DNA of 64,000 nt from Symsagittifera roscoffensis (Eukaryota; Xenacoelomorpha; Acoela; Convolutidae), in contig NC_087062.1 of assembly GCF_963678635.1 (NCBI RefSeq), positions 85,896,890 to 85,960,889 of the forward strand. The letters run 5' to 3'. Positions 1-11,394 of this stretch are shown piece by piece; within the stretch, counting starts at the first letter, position 1; every line of letters begins with the position of its first letter. The notes below the pieces were generated by a model. That model was not told the origin of the DNA. It made no database searches and was given only the letters and a program-made list of their open reading frames with translations. A program made the translations under genes and the position numbers.

Positions 1-21
1 TCTCACTATTGGGTTAACCCA

Positions 22-1568
22 ATGACAACAACCAACTCAGTAAATTTTCGGACTAATTCACATCCTCCACAGGATCATAGTGAAAATTACCCATTCTTTC
101 AACAAAATAAAAATAAAAAGCAAGCACCTCATCATACGAAATACTTATCATCTGATGATGATTATTTACAACCAGACATTTTTGCACCATATACCCAAGA
201 ATATCGCAAACAAGGATCGCGACGACCTCATACATATAATAGAATTTTTTCTCCAAATCCAACGGATACACGAAATCAACAACCAATCCATATGCCAAAT
301 CCAACTAATACACAATCTTTTCAACCAATTCAACCACAAAACCCAATGACTATGCACTCGTATCAACCAACTCAAATGCAAAATGAAATACCACACCCAT
401 ATTACCTTCAACAACACGAAATAACAAAAAATCAACTTTCAAATTTTTCGGAAATGCCAAATGCCGCAGAACCACTACAGATGACATTGAATCCATACCT
501 TATGGGTGGATCATCAATAACATCAAATAAACCTTTAATGGTATTCACAGGAACAGACCCTGAATATTCTGTAGAAGATTATTTAAATGCAGTAACAGCA
601 AATTTAATTTTAAATATAGGACCTGAACCAATTAATACACCATTACATCAAAATTGGATACATCGACGCACAGCGTTGATACAAACAACTTAGATGGCGC
701 AGCTCAAAAATGGTTTTCAGTATTACCGATAGAAATAAAATCAGACTGGAAAAGATTTACACAAGAATTTTCAAAAATGTTTGACTCCGAAATAAATAAA
801 CAACACCAAAGAGTTTTATGTAATGAAGTTCGCAGATTACCAAATGAAACCATCAAACAATTAGCAATACGTATCGAAACACTAGTTCGAAAAGCATATT
901 CATTAAATACACATGACTATAAAAACACAAAAATGACGGAAATTTTAATGATGACCTTAACAGCTCAATTAAGGAAAATAGCAATAAAAAAGAGAGCATC
1001 TCATCCTTCTTCAATTCGAGAGCCAGATTTAGATTTTCGAAAACTAGTAGACAAACAAGAGCAAGCGGAAATCACAATGAAACTTGAAGAAACAGAAAAT
1101 CTAAAACAACAATATGTTAATCGAATTGAAACAAACACTACACATATCAATAACATACAGGAATCAGATACAGACCTAGTTGAAAAAATCACTGAAATAC
1201 TAAATATTTATGAAAAACACCCAAATTTTAAAGTCAAACCGTCTTTCAAAAAATGGTGTAATTATTGCCGACGATACGGCCATAGTATTTCCGAATGTAG
1301 ACAAAAACAACAAGATAACCAAAACAAACCTCAAAAGTATAAAGAACCAAATAAATCATTCTATCAATATATGAAGAAAGATCAAAATCTACCAAACAAA
1401 AATGTATACAGTAACAACAATTCAGGAAAACCACTTCCGAACAACACCAATTACACAAGGAATCAATCACCATATAACTCAAGGTATAGAGGAAGATCAC
1501 CAGAACGAAGAAATACACAGAATTCTTCACAAAATCATTATAATCGATCAAATAGTCAAAATAACTAG
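22..1568 (+). pseudogene. gag: gag (matrix/capsid/nucleocapsid), broken by a frame change and a stop
   Basis: Two overlapping ORFs carry it: 22-693 (frame 1) and 654-1568 (frame 3). The first begins with a Gln/Asn/Pro-rich stretch holding three 14-residue repeats (residues 79-92, 93-106, 107-120). It then enters a retrotransposon-gag domain around MVFTGTDPEYSVEDYL. The domain continues in frame 3 from about 690 (DGAAQKWFSVLP), so the frame changes at about 685-692, next to the TAG that ends the first ORF. A canonical CCHC knuckle, CNYCRRYGHSISEC, lies at 1257-1298. The C-terminal part is Asn/Arg/Ser-rich and basic, as expected for RNA binding. A TAG at 1566-1568 stops it, but the same frame stays protein-like afterwards, so this is probably a lesion and not the natural end. 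Gag would form the particle and package the RNA. Confidence 0.88.
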
Positions 1569-3311
1569 ACGAGATCAAATTCAAATGCAACACAATTTGT
1601 TTCTAGATCCAATTCCCAATCAAACCCGAGAAATAAACACTATTCCAATAATTAATCACGAAACTCATCATATAACAGAAATAGAAACTATTCACATAAT
1701 CGAAATAGAAGTTATTCGAACAATCGAAATCAGAATTACCCGAACAATCGAACAAGAAATAACTCATATAACAGATCAAACTATCACAGACCAAATGACA
1801 ATTATCAAAACAGATCACGGAATAATTCACAAAATCGAAATTCAAGTTATAATAATCAATATAGAAATTATTCCCAATCACCACATAGGAATAATAACCA
1901 TTATAATAATTCTAAACATCGATACAGAAGTAGTACACCAAAACATTTAAAACATATTAATCAAGTACAGTCAAATGAAGAAACAACATCAGACCCCCCA
2001 GGTATTGATGACACAGGAAATAACGAACTACAACTAAATCAAATAAACTGTGGATCATCAAACACAGAAAGTGATACAGAAAATACCAACTCCGTAAATA
2101 TGATAACAGTCGAAAACGACTACGAACCTATTATATATGAACAACTTTTTACATCACATATATATGAAAAACAATTGGAACTCCTTCACAATTATTATAT
2201 TGAACCCATCAATACTACACAAACTGCACAAGAAATAAACAAAATTAACACGGTAAATAAACCCAATGAAAATGACAAAACAAAATGTTTAAACACAAAT
2301 CATATTTATCAAAATATACAAAAAGAACAACCCAGAGAAAAAATTTGGACAATACCATTTCTCTTAGAAAGTCCAAGGAACAAAGAATTTCAACCACCAG
2401 ATCTTGAAATTGATTTTTTAATTGATTCAGGAGCAGAATCAAACATAATTAACATTCCCACATGGAAAGAAATCAAAACATTACATCCAAAATTAACGCC
2501 TCTTGCAACCTCTAGTAAACTAGCAACAGCACAAGGATCAACATTAGTAAATTATGGAAAAGTCCAATTATTCCTCCTCCCCACAAGAACAATGGAGCAA
2601 AATAAAATTCTAAACAAACCATTTAAACAAATATTTCATATCACTGATATTAAACACAATATCATTGGTATACCATTTATATCTAAATATATACCAACAA
2701 TCAACATCTTGAATAGTAAAATACTAATCAAAGATAAGTACACAAAAACAAAAAATACAGCTCAAACCTTTTTTCAACGATTAAATAAACAACCACCATA
2801 CTTTTCAAAATTTTATCCAATTTATAACCAACAACGGAAACACCTGAAACCACTATCAGGAAATATGTATAACTTTTCAATAAAACAAGTTCACCAATAT
2901 GATAAAAGTCAAAATAAACAACAACTCTTTATGTCAGACTTTGAGTTTAAACCTATTCATAAGTTTTTCAAAATCACGATTCCATCTATAAAATATTTGA
3001 AAAATACGAATTCAGACATCATTTCGCTACATGTGTATAACAATACACCGTATCAAGTAACATTACCTTTAGGACTTTTAGGATATTGCAAAACAAACGC
3101 TACAATATCACCCGTACATGAAAAAGCATACCGCGTAAATAATATACTCCAATTATTAGATATTTGTCAATCCACAATTCTTAACGAGGAACTATCCATA
3201 AATAACATTATAAGCAATGAAAAGAGGAACACAGATTATTTCACAAAAACACCATATTTTAAACCAACATTCAATATAACAAACTACACAAAAGAACAAC
3301 AACAATTTTAA
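1569..3311 (+). pseudogene. pro: gag basic tail plus retroviral-type aspartic protease
   Basis: Frame 3 continues from gag. After a TAA at 1653-1655 it is open from 1656 to 3311. The first part (about 1569-1950) encodes an unusual tract of Asn, Arg, Ser and Tyr repeats (NRNRNY-like), presumably the end of Gag. From the ATG at 2100 the ORF is 403 residues. Its aspartic protease active site is LIDSGAES, with catalytic Asp at residue 109 (codon at 2424). The second conserved patch is HNIIGIPFI about 80 residues later. Retroviral proteases work as homodimers and cut Gag-Pol. About 200 residues after the protease match no family I recognise. The ORF ends TAA at 3309-3311, three bases before the pol ATG, and pol is in the -1 frame relative to it. 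No convincing slippery heptamer was seen, so re-initiation or an unrecognised shift site is possible. Confidence 0.87.
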
Positions 3312-3313
3312 CG

Positions 3314-5311
3314 ATGTTTAACTTTGAACACTCGCAAATTACACAAATCGAATTTGAAAAACTAGCAAAACAACTGTTAAATTATTCAACAGTCTACGCA
3401 ACATCAAAATTTGATGTTGGGAAAATCAGTTCATCACTACATCTCCCGTTAAAACCTGACGCTGTTTTCAAAAAACAAAGAGCAAGTAAAGTATCAATTC
3501 AATTACACGATAAGGTAAACAGATTACTGGATAATTTAGAAAAATACAAAATTATCTCACCAGTAAACAAAGAAGAACAACCAAAAGGTAACACATTTAT
3601 TAACCCTGTTATAATACTAGCAAAAGGAGAATCATTAAAAACAGTTTTAGACGCTAGATATCTCAATTCACTAATAGACGAATCAAAATGCAATTGGCCT
3701 ATTGAACCAATACAAGTTATTTTAACAAAAATAATCGGAAAATACTTTACAACCGCAGATATGAATAGTGCATACAATCAAATGCCACTAGATGAACAAT
3801 CACGACGTTTAACACAATTTGTTATTGGAAATCAGCAATATGAATTCAACCGCCTATTCTATGGAATATCCATAGGACCAGCAGCATTTTCAGCTTTTAT
3901 GAGCAAAATTTTTAGACCACTAATACTTAAGAAAAACGCAATCACCTATTTAGACGATGTTTTCATGCAATCACAGACAAAAGAAGAAATGTTTACAGTC
4001 TTAAAACACTATCATAAAATACTTCAGAACGAAAATCTGAAGGCCGCCCCCGATAAATCACACTTCTTTTTAACACGAGTTAAATTTTTAGGACATAATA
4101 TAGAAAGAAACACAATCACTCCATTGAAATCACGCATTGATGCTATTCAAAAACTTCAACCACCAACAAACAAAAAGAAAATCCAAGAATTCCTTGGAAT
4201 GTTAAATTTCTTAAGCAAGTACGTTTACAAAATGCAATTAAATTTAAGACTATTCTATAATATCCTCAGACAACAAAATAATTTTGAATGGACCACTGAA
4301 GATCAAACACGATTTAAAGAAATTAAAAAACTTTTAACTGAACAAATTTCAAACACAACCCCAGATCCAAATCAACCTTTCTATGCAATGTGCGATGCTT
4401 CAAATTTTGGCATCGGCGCAGCATCACTACAATCACACAGTGGTACAAATAAAATGAACCTTATTTCAGCAAATTCCCGATTAATCACTCAAGCAGAGCT
4501 ACGACTCTCATTTCTAATGAGAGAATGTACAGCTATAATTTATACACTTACAGAATATGAATTTCTGATACTTGGATCAAAACATCCAACAGTTCTATTC
4601 ACAGATCATAAACCAATCATTTTTCTCTTTACACAAAAGCCAAATCCTAATCATCGAGTTTATAGATTTCCATTAATATTAATGAAATTTCCAAACTTAC
4701 ATATAGTTTGGACAGCAGGAAATAATCTTGCATTACCAGATACATTAAGTCGAAATACACCACCTGAATTACTTACACGAAAAACTACAGTTGAAATACC
4801 CAAAAATATAAAATTTTACCTTACAAAAAACGAAACATTACCCCGACTAGAATGCAAATATGCAGTAAAAACTGATATTGAACAATCACAACTAAATAAT
4901 CTACAACACTTCCCACTTTACTTAGATTGCCAAAATAATCACTACGAAGTTGATCTACTTGGAACATCAACTTTCAAACCAATTCCATACTTACAATGGA
5001 TAAAAAATAACACCCAACAAAAACGAATAAAACACCACTCGCATAAAAAAGACCTTTTTCCGTTAATTGAAAAAGAAAATTTAACTGATAAAATAAATTT
5101 ATCAGGAGCACAAACAAATGATTCAAAATACACAATAAATCAAGTTTTTCACCTCCATGACCCACTTGACACAATTCCTTTATCTAAATTAAAAATTGAA
5201 AACATTTTTCTCCCTCCAACAGATAAAATTACAATTAATATCTTGAAACAATATCAAAATCTTGACCCAGTAATTAGACAACTAAATACAAATACAAAAC
5301 TAAGCCCGTAA
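3314..5311 (+). CDS. pol: Reverse transcriptase and RNase H part of pol
   Basis: This is a 665-residue ORF. The RT domain starts near residue 20 and includes the catalytic YLDD box at residues 212-215 (3947-3958). Other recognisable RT patches are TADMNSAYNQ before it and KFLGHNIE after it. RNase H follows, with the likely acidic set Asp361 (CDAS), Glu404 (RECTAI), Asp431 (TDHKP) and Asp476 (LPDTLSR). Together these enzymes copy the RNA genome into DNA and remove the RNA strand. About 180 connecting residues follow before the ORF stops at 5309-5311. The same protein clearly continues in frame 1 from about 5308, so the stop reflects a frame change and not the true end. The RT and RNase H domains themselves look intact. 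The family assignment to Ty3/gypsy is firm; the clade is not. Confidence 0.95.
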   Translation: MFNFEHSQITQIEFEKLAKQLLNYSTVYATSKFDVGKISSSLHLPLKPDAVFKKQRASKVSIQLHDKVNRLLDNLEKYKIISPVNKEEQPKGNTFINPVIILAKGESLKTVLDARYLNSLIDESKCNWPIEPIQVILTKIIGKYFTTADMNSAYNQMPLDEQSRRLTQFVIGNQQYEFNRLFYGISIGPAAFSAFMSKIFRPLILKKNAITYLDDVFMQSQTKEEMFTVLKHYHKILQNENLKAAPDKSHFFLTRVKFLGHNIERNTITPLKSRIDAIQKLQPPTNKKKIQEFLGMLNFLSKYVYKMQLNLRLFYNILRQQNNFEWTTEDQTRFKEIKKLLTEQISNTTPDPNQPFYAMCDASNFGIGAASLQSHSGTNKMNLISANSRLITQAELRLSFLMRECTAIIYTLTEYEFLILGSKHPTVLFTDHKPIIFLFTQKPNPNHRVYRFPLILMKFPNLHIVWTAGNNLALPDTLSRNTPPELLTRKTTVEIPKNIKFYLTKNETLPRLECKYAVKTDIEQSQLNNLQHFPLYLDCQNNHYEVDLLGTSTFKPIPYLQWIKNNTQQKRIKHHSHKKDLFPLIEKENLTDKINLSGAQTNDSKYTINQVFHLHDPLDTIPLSKLKIENIFLPPTDKITINILKQYQNLDPVIRQLNTNTKLSP

Positions 5312-5961
5312 AGGCAAATACCACAATTTTAGGAAATAAAACACTCCTCCGATATTTTCGAAATTTTAATAATACAACAATTAAAGAAAACACAGACCTT
5401 CTAGAATATCACTTAAATGATTCTACAGTTCCCTGTCTCCCTTTAAGTATGATTCTAATAGCTTTTAACATTTCACACACACAAAACATTAAAAGAGACT
5501 CTGGATCAGAGAAAACATATTCAAATTTTCCACAAAATTTTTATTTCCCAAATGCACCAATTTGGATAAAAGTACTATGCAAGGATTGTATAGTATGTCA
5601 GCTAAATAAACCTTATCCAAATCAAAAACAAATCAAAAACGGTTTAGTCGAAGGTATGAACCGTTCACTACAAGAATATCTTAGATGTATCATCAATGGA
5701 AATGATACAAGATACACAGAATGGTCAGCAGATGTAAAATTATTTCCCTTAGCATATATTTCACAAATGACGACAACTCTAGGAATGTCACCATACGAAA
5801 TGGTTTTTAATAAAAAGCCACGTAAACCAATTATGTTTACAGCAAACTCTCATAAAGTACACAAGGTCATTGCCAACCGAATAAAGACTCAGTTTGTTAT
5901 AATCTACTTTTACACACGCATGATGAAGATCATTTTCATCACCCACAAATCCTTAAATTAG
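5308..5961 (+). pseudogene. pol: Integrase N-terminal part with the catalytic core internally deleted
   Basis: Frame 1 continues pol from about 5308. A zinc-binding region is present, ending CKDCIVCQ (final CxxC at 5587-5598). In the expected His-x6-His pair only the first His remains (HTQNIKRD), so the second position is Asp. Normally well over 100 residues with two catalytic Asp follow the CxxC. Here the sequence passes in only 17 codons to NGLVEGMNRSL, the patch holding the third catalytic residue, Glu (codon 5650-5652). Both catalytic Asp are therefore absent. The rest of the core (FPLAYISQMTTTLGMSPYEMVF) reads normally to about 5840. The frame then drifts into an unrelated tail and stops at 5961, while the integrase continues in frame 3. 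This copy cannot make a working integrase. Confidence 0.85.
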
Positions 5962-6673
5962 CCTCCGGTACACACACCGGATGGATTTTAAATAGAGATA
6001 AAAAACACAATGAAATTTACCAAAGAGTAACAAAAAAATTGTTACAAAGGCAAAACATTAACGAACAAATAAATTCACGCTTTACACCAGCCTCAGATTT
6101 AAAAATTGGAACATTTGTCTTAATACCTAATTTTAATACACAAAAAGGAATTTCTAAAAAATTACAACCCCTTCGTAAAGGACCATACCAAATAATCGCC
6201 AAACCCACTGACGTAACATATAAAATCACCGATTCAGACCAAAAAGAAATTGTTCAACATAGAAACAATCTATTGCCTTACTACCCAAAAGAATACGCAC
6301 TACGCGAACTAACTCAATTATATTCTTTCACAGGTTTAAAAGTTATTCAAAATCACCCACATACGGAAAATGAAATAAATGAACAAAATGACATTCACCT
6401 TGAAAAACAAAATAAAAAACCAACTACAAACCAAAACAATACAAAAAAGCTAGATCAATAAATACCTCAAAAAGAAAGGAAAAACAGAAAAATGATTAAA
6501 AAAAAATTATACCCCAAGAACAAGTCGAGAAATCAGAACATAGAGAGTCATCACGACTTAGAAATCAACCACGTAAAAACTACAAAACATTCATCCCACA
6601 ATCTAAAATATTAAAGAAAGTTGAATTTCAGAAACAATTAGTAAATAATATTTACACCTCTGAAAGATTTTGA
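5871..6673 (+). pseudogene. pol: Integrase C-terminal domain and pol tail
   Basis: Frame 3 is open from about 5871 and includes a 140-residue ORF from the ATG at 6039 to 6461. It holds a compact domain, FTPASDLKIGTFVLIPNF then LRKGPYQIIAKP, then VQHRNNLLPYYPKE. This matches the GPY/F module found at the C-terminus of many Ty3/gypsy integrases, which helps multimerisation and DNA binding. After the TAA at 6459-6461 a basic stretch (SRLRNQPRKNYKTF) appears in frame 2 and ends at TGA 6671-6673. I read it as the original end of pol, separated by a further frame change. The domain is a continuation of the integrase to its left. Confidence 0.75.
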
Positions 6674-7225
6674 ACTTTCATTTTTCAAAATAACATGCTG
6701 CAAACACGCAGCGATTCTAGTTCAAAATTAGCCAATAGGATTCATTCAATCCGTCACCTTCTATAACTCTAGCACAAACCAATTAGACGAAAAATATTAA
6801 ACTCCAGGCATATCTCTAACTATAACTTTACAACCTCCGGGTCAAAAATAAGCAAACCACTCAAACTTGACAACTAAAATAAATACCACCATAATATCAT
6901 AACCCTCCCTTATCTAATAACGCAAAAATCAACAATATTTTCCCAACTCAGACCTCAAAAACCCCACAAACAAAAAGGTTAAATTAGCCCAAAGTAAAAG
7001 TACGACCATATTAATTTAGCCTAAAGTACAAAATCGAAAAAATACCCCAGATCACCTGACAAATAAAAATAAAGTAAAAGAAGACCTCCCGAACACCATA
7101 AATTTCGCCCCAAACAACTTTTCACAAAACTCAACCCACTTGTCAAAAAATCAATAAATAATTCGACCACACTTGAAACTTGCCCCAAACAACAAAAAAT
7201 ATTCGACCAAGAAGCCATTTCTTAA
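6674..7225 (+). other. Non-coding spacer between pol and the env-side ORFs
   Basis: No protein-like reading frame is visible on the + strand. The composition is still that of the retroelement (A/C-rich), so it is internal element sequence. In related elements a splice acceptor for a subgenomic env mRNA usually lies in such a region; none stands out here. Confidence 0.5.
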
Positions 7226-7453
7226 ATGCTCTTCTCTCGATCAGTCAACACAATTTTCAACATTTTCATAAACTTTTTAACAATACTTAAACTTTTATTC
7301 ATATTTCTCTTTGATACTTTTGAAGCTTTTATAATAATTTTAATCATTTTTTGCAATATTTTTTTTATTTTCTACTCCCTATTTGAAATATATCTCCAAC
7401 TTTCCCAAGTCATTGACAATATTCACAGGTACGAAAACCCAAAATTTATTTAA
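7226..7453 (+). CDS. Small hydrophobic protein, 75 residues (retroelement accessory ORF, function unknown)
   Basis: The ORF is dominated by Phe, Ile and Leu, with two or more predicted membrane-spanning stretches (for example FLTILKLLFIFLFDTF and IIILIIFCNIFFIFYSLF). It is followed without spacing by an ATG at 7454 in the same frame, the TAA being at 7451-7453. The two small ORFs may therefore be one reading frame broken by a stop, or two separate tiny membrane proteins. I recognise no family. T-rich sequence easily gives hydrophobic codons, so chance is not excluded. The shift from A/C-rich to T-rich composition exactly here is itself notable. Confidence 0.35.
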   Translation: MLFSRSVNTIFNIFINFLTILKLLFIFLFDTFEAFIIILIIFCNIFFIFYSLFEIYLQLSQVIDNIHRYENPKFI

Positions 7454-7642
7454 ATGATACGAACCATTTTTAGTAGAACAGATATTTTTTTACTATTTGT
7501 AATTTTTATAACATTTTTATCATCCCTAATATTGACAATATGCAAATGTATAAAGAAGGCAATCATAACATTCGCCTTAGCAACAATCCTTTTAATTTTT
7601 TTTCTTGAAGAATACTACAATAAACATAAATTTTTTCACTAA
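7454..7642 (+). CDS. Second small hydrophobic ORF, 62 residues
   Basis: This ORF starts directly after the stop of the preceding ORF in the same frame. It has two hydrophobic segments, FLLFVIFITFLSSLILTI and a second one ending ATILLIFFLEEYY. The same frame remains open after the TAA at 7640-7642 into a Pro/Thr/Ser-rich region. The original product could therefore have been an N-terminally membrane-anchored, Pro/Ser-rich protein spanning 7226 or 7454 to 8786. No homologue is recognised. Confidence 0.35.
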   Translation: MIRTIFSRTDIFLLFVIFITFLSSLILTICKCIKKAIITFALATILLIFFLEEYYNKHKFFH

Positions 7643-8786
7643 AAGAAATCAATCAAAAAACCCTCAAAAATTGCTAACCAACAATCACACAGTCAGTCTT
7701 CACCGAAAACATCCCAAGAAAACCCGACAATACCTACAACTACCCAAAACCCCCAAACATCTACACGAATTTCTTTCCAAGATAACCCATATACTTTTGA
7801 AGAACGACACGCTCGCTTATCTGAACCATTAGAACCAGTTCAGCGACAGGCACCTCTAAGTGAACCAACATATAACTTGTACCCAACACTACCACAAGAA
7901 TTAAGTAGAATAAGAAATATTAGTCAAAACCAAAATACAGTTGAAAAAAATAGACAAATTATACATCCACGACGAAATAGAAATTTTCAAACCCCCCCGA
8001 GTTCATTTTGATATATCCCAATCCCCATCACCAAGTACTCCAGAAAACCCAATTAGCATATTACCGGAAACCCCTACACTTCTTTCACAACGTAGCACCT
8101 CAAGTATACCCTCAGATTACTTAGGTTCAACACCAACATCTGAACAAATACGTGAAAATCCCTTTAACCCCCCAAACCAAACATCACGACTACCATATTG
8201 GACAACACAATCATTCACACAAGGTGAACCAAATTTAATAAATGACCCAATAGATATTTCTACGGATACAACAACATCATCATCACTACCAGAAACATTA
8301 TCACTACCGTCAACACCATCAATCAGCCAGATTTCACCGACGCCTTTCCCCTTAAATTTTCCAAATAACCTCGACGCTAGATATCGAGAACAATCATCAA
8401 CAAATATCCCTTTAAGATTAGATTGGAACACGTTCACAGCACCCCCACCATTATTTGGACAACACCCGGAAAGTAACCGACTCCACAACTGGGCACTCCA
8501 TAGACTACAGTATAGACAACACATCCACGAAGACATTCGTGACCATAACATCCAAATACTCCAACAAAATAGTCTACAATTAAAATTTGAAATCACGGTT
8601 AAACTAAACAACATTGCTCAACATCCTTACCCATTAAACCCACCAAATACAACAGCTCAATTGCTACCACCACCATTTATAACAACTGAAGTAATACATA
8701 AAAACGACAGATATACCAAAAAGACAATTGGTTACATCACATTTTATAACCCGTACTCAGGATTATCATACACATGTATTTTCTAA
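7643..8786 (+). pseudogene. Ser/Pro/Thr-rich protein of unknown family upstream of env
   Basis: Frame 2 is open from 7643 to about 7990 (for example NPYTFEERHARLSEPLEPVQ). It then ends just after a run of seven C at about 7991-7997. Frame 3 carries the continuation as a 281-residue ORF (7941-8786), whose relevant part starts near RVHFDISQSPSPSTPE. This places a frame change at the C-run. The middle is rich in Ser, Pro and Thr. The last 90 residues are more structured (LHNWALHRLQYRQHIHEDI, then FEITVKLNNIAQH). Its end overlaps the env start codon at 8774 by 13 bases. The position and the overlap suggest a real accessory gene of the element. Neither role nor relative is recognised. Confidence 0.5.
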
Positions 8787-11394
8787 AAATATTGATATTT
8801 CTCTAACTCCTTTTTCTAATAATCTCCGATCAGAACATAAATCCTTCTCCCCGCACAGGACCCCAAGACTTATTAGTAATAAGTTACGATTGCGAAGAAA
8901 ATGAACAAAAAACACTACACAAATATGCAATAAATCAAGTATCACAATGCGAAACGGAACCACAAGCTATAGAAACTACAAATGTAATAGCGACACTATA
9001 TTCAAAAGCCCGAGCAACAACAGTTATAGGATATAAATTTACAGCAACATTTTTCGAAAAGAAAGTACATTGTTCACAAGTTTCAAACGGAAATAAAAAC
9101 CAACTTGACAACGAATCATTCTACCAAAGTAATATAGAACGACTTCTACATCTAAATCCCGATGATTGTAAAAACAAGCTACTCAGATTAACCATCACAA
9201 GAAATAAAAACACCGACAGAAAAATAGTATATTTTCAAGTCTTTGCCGATTCTGTACATCAAGCAGAACTTGAAAGATATCAAAGACATATAAAACAGAT
9301 GAAAAATACCCATACAACGGCGCACACGGAAGATTAACTTATGACATACACGATAAGCACTGGATACCACACATTGGAATGAATAATCCATCAAACTGCA
9401 AAGTAGACACAAAAAATAAAGGATATCAAGAAATAATGTTTTTCGATTGGAAAATACAACTCGAAAAAATACAACTCACACGAGATTTATCTGACAACAC
9501 AACAATGATCTATCAAGGAATTAGACTACCCTGTAAAAACGATCAAGGTTATTGTGAAATTACAACACGGACACAAGCAACAATTGTTTGGTTTCCCGAA
9601 GATACATGTACAACATTTCAAGTAGCAAAAATACACGCTCGAATGATAAAATTTCACGAAAAATATTTTATACAATCAATTCCATATGAACAAGTCCATC
9701 CATCAAGAAAACAAATTACTGATTTTCGAAATATCCATAATATAGAAAATAAATTAACACGTTTTCAAATATATCAAGAAACAGAAATCGCATGCAAATA
9801 CAGAAACCCACTTCACAAAACACAATATTCTGAAATATTAGTTGAATACGAAAAAGGTTTCGACATGACCACTGGAAAAATAAAAATTGACCCTTATGCC
9901 ACAGGTCATCCTCTACACGAAGGAACATCATATATACCAGTTAACTTTCAAAAAAGTAATGGTCAACCTGGTGGACATCTAAAGCCACATGACACTAGAA
10001 GCACACGTTTACAAGAACTATCACTAATGAATAATTCTTATTTTGGTAATATCCACTATGATATCCACTTAGATATGAAGTTAGACTACACGATTAGTCG
10101 AATTTTTCAAGAAATGTCACTCTCCGAATTAGAAACACTTCACCAACTATGCGAATTAGAAAGGACACAAATCCTACAATCACTTGCACTAGCAGTGTTA
10201 AAAATACCCTACGCAGGATATTTACTATCAGGAAATAGATCAAATTTTCTAGACTACGAAGGAAACATTTTATGGTTTTATACTTGTACCAAAAAAGTGT
10301 CACCACTATATGTTTTTGAAGATAAAAGATGCTATAAAAGAATCCCTATCTTTTATAAAATTAAAGTACTTTTTGTTGACACACTTTCAAGACGAACATA
10401 TTTTTGGGATACCGCAGTCCCATGTGGATCTGAAAATAGCCACAATGTAGTACAATTGAACCCTGATGAAGATAAATATTATCTTCTTACCCCATACCCC
10501 ACGTTAATGCAATCACTCAAAAAATTTTCACCCGAAAGCATCAGAGCTATTGCTCGTAACCCAAATATTGATTTACAATCAATTGGAATATATTCAAAAT
10601 CCGATATCCAACACCACATTAGAACACAACAATTCCAGGAATTATTAACACAAATGGACACTATACAAAGACAATTAATTGACCAAAACTTACGCAAACT
10701 TGCCGAAACCGCAGGATTTGCAGATATCTATACACAAGATTATAGCGGATATTTTAAAGAAATTAAAGATTATATATATCTAAACAGTGAAAAATACAGA
10801 CCACAAGATATTTCACCTATAAATATTTTTAGCTTTGTTACACTAAAAAATGAAATTCTCGATTTTCTAGGATGGCCCTATTACATCTTAGAAAAATTAA
10901 CTATCCTATACGCAATGTTTAACTTTATAAGATTTCTTTTTTCTTTTTTAAAAGGAATCTATAACACATGCGCTATACACACACAAGTAAATAGACAAGC
11001 AAGTGTAGCACGCATACTATTTGCAGGATTTTTTGGAATTTTTTCATCATCAATTAACAAAATTTTTCTAGACGCACAAATCAAAGAATATAATACAAAA
11101 ATAGCGACAACACAGAACACATACAACGAAGAACATAATAACATAGAAGTAACGCCTACAGCACCACAGTTGCCACCCCTACCACATAACCATCCATTAT
11201 ACTTAGTCCCACGTAATTTCCGAAACCTAGCAATAACAAATAACCCAAATTTTAGACCAAACATATCGCAAAGTCCCATACAACATATAATGACACATCA
11301 TTCACAAGATGATAACACATATGAACAAATTATAGAACAACCCCATACCACCGCTTTTCAGTCTCAAAATAATAATTTTTTTAGCCCACGATGA
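8774..11394 (+). pseudogene. env: Envelope-like glycoprotein gene (about 870 codons), with one stop and one frame change
   Basis: An ATG at 8774 begins a hydrophobic leader typical of a signal peptide, broken by TAA at 8804-8806. Frame 2 then runs to about 9300 with several Cys (SYDCEENE, KVHCSQVSNG, NPDDCKNK). Next to a run of A at 9302-9306 it passes to frame 1, open to 11394. The long intact part is 671 residues from the ATG at 9379. It has more Cys pairs (LPCKNDQGYC), a strong membrane segment encoded at about 10,863-10,965, a second hydrophobic patch, and a long tail with a Pro motif (QLPPLP). A signal peptide, Cys-rich ectodomain, membrane anchor and tail after pol is the normal layout for a retroviral or errantivirus-type envelope. 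The spacing of the Tyr-Asp-Cys and Cys motifs faintly recalls glycoproteins of the chuvirus type found in some invertebrate elements. That is a guess. Confidence 0.75.

Noticed and set aside
1566-1568. Retrovirus-style stop readthrough at TAG between gag and protease
   Set aside because: A second stop (1653-1655) follows in the same frame and the site lies inside the gag tail, so decay is simpler.
1402-1950. 182-codon ORF rich in Ile and Thr on the + strand
   Set aside because: It is the frame-shifted shadow of the Asn/Arg/Ser tract at the gag-protease boundary, which is the protein-like frame.
3280-3314. Programmed -1 frameshift site between protease and pol
   Set aside because: The frames would allow it, but no X-XXY-YYZ heptamer in the right phase was found before the stop.
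7226-7642. Viroporin-type channel proteins
   Set aside because: Size and hydrophobicity would fit, but T-rich DNA gives such ORFs easily, so only small hydrophobic ORFs are claimed.
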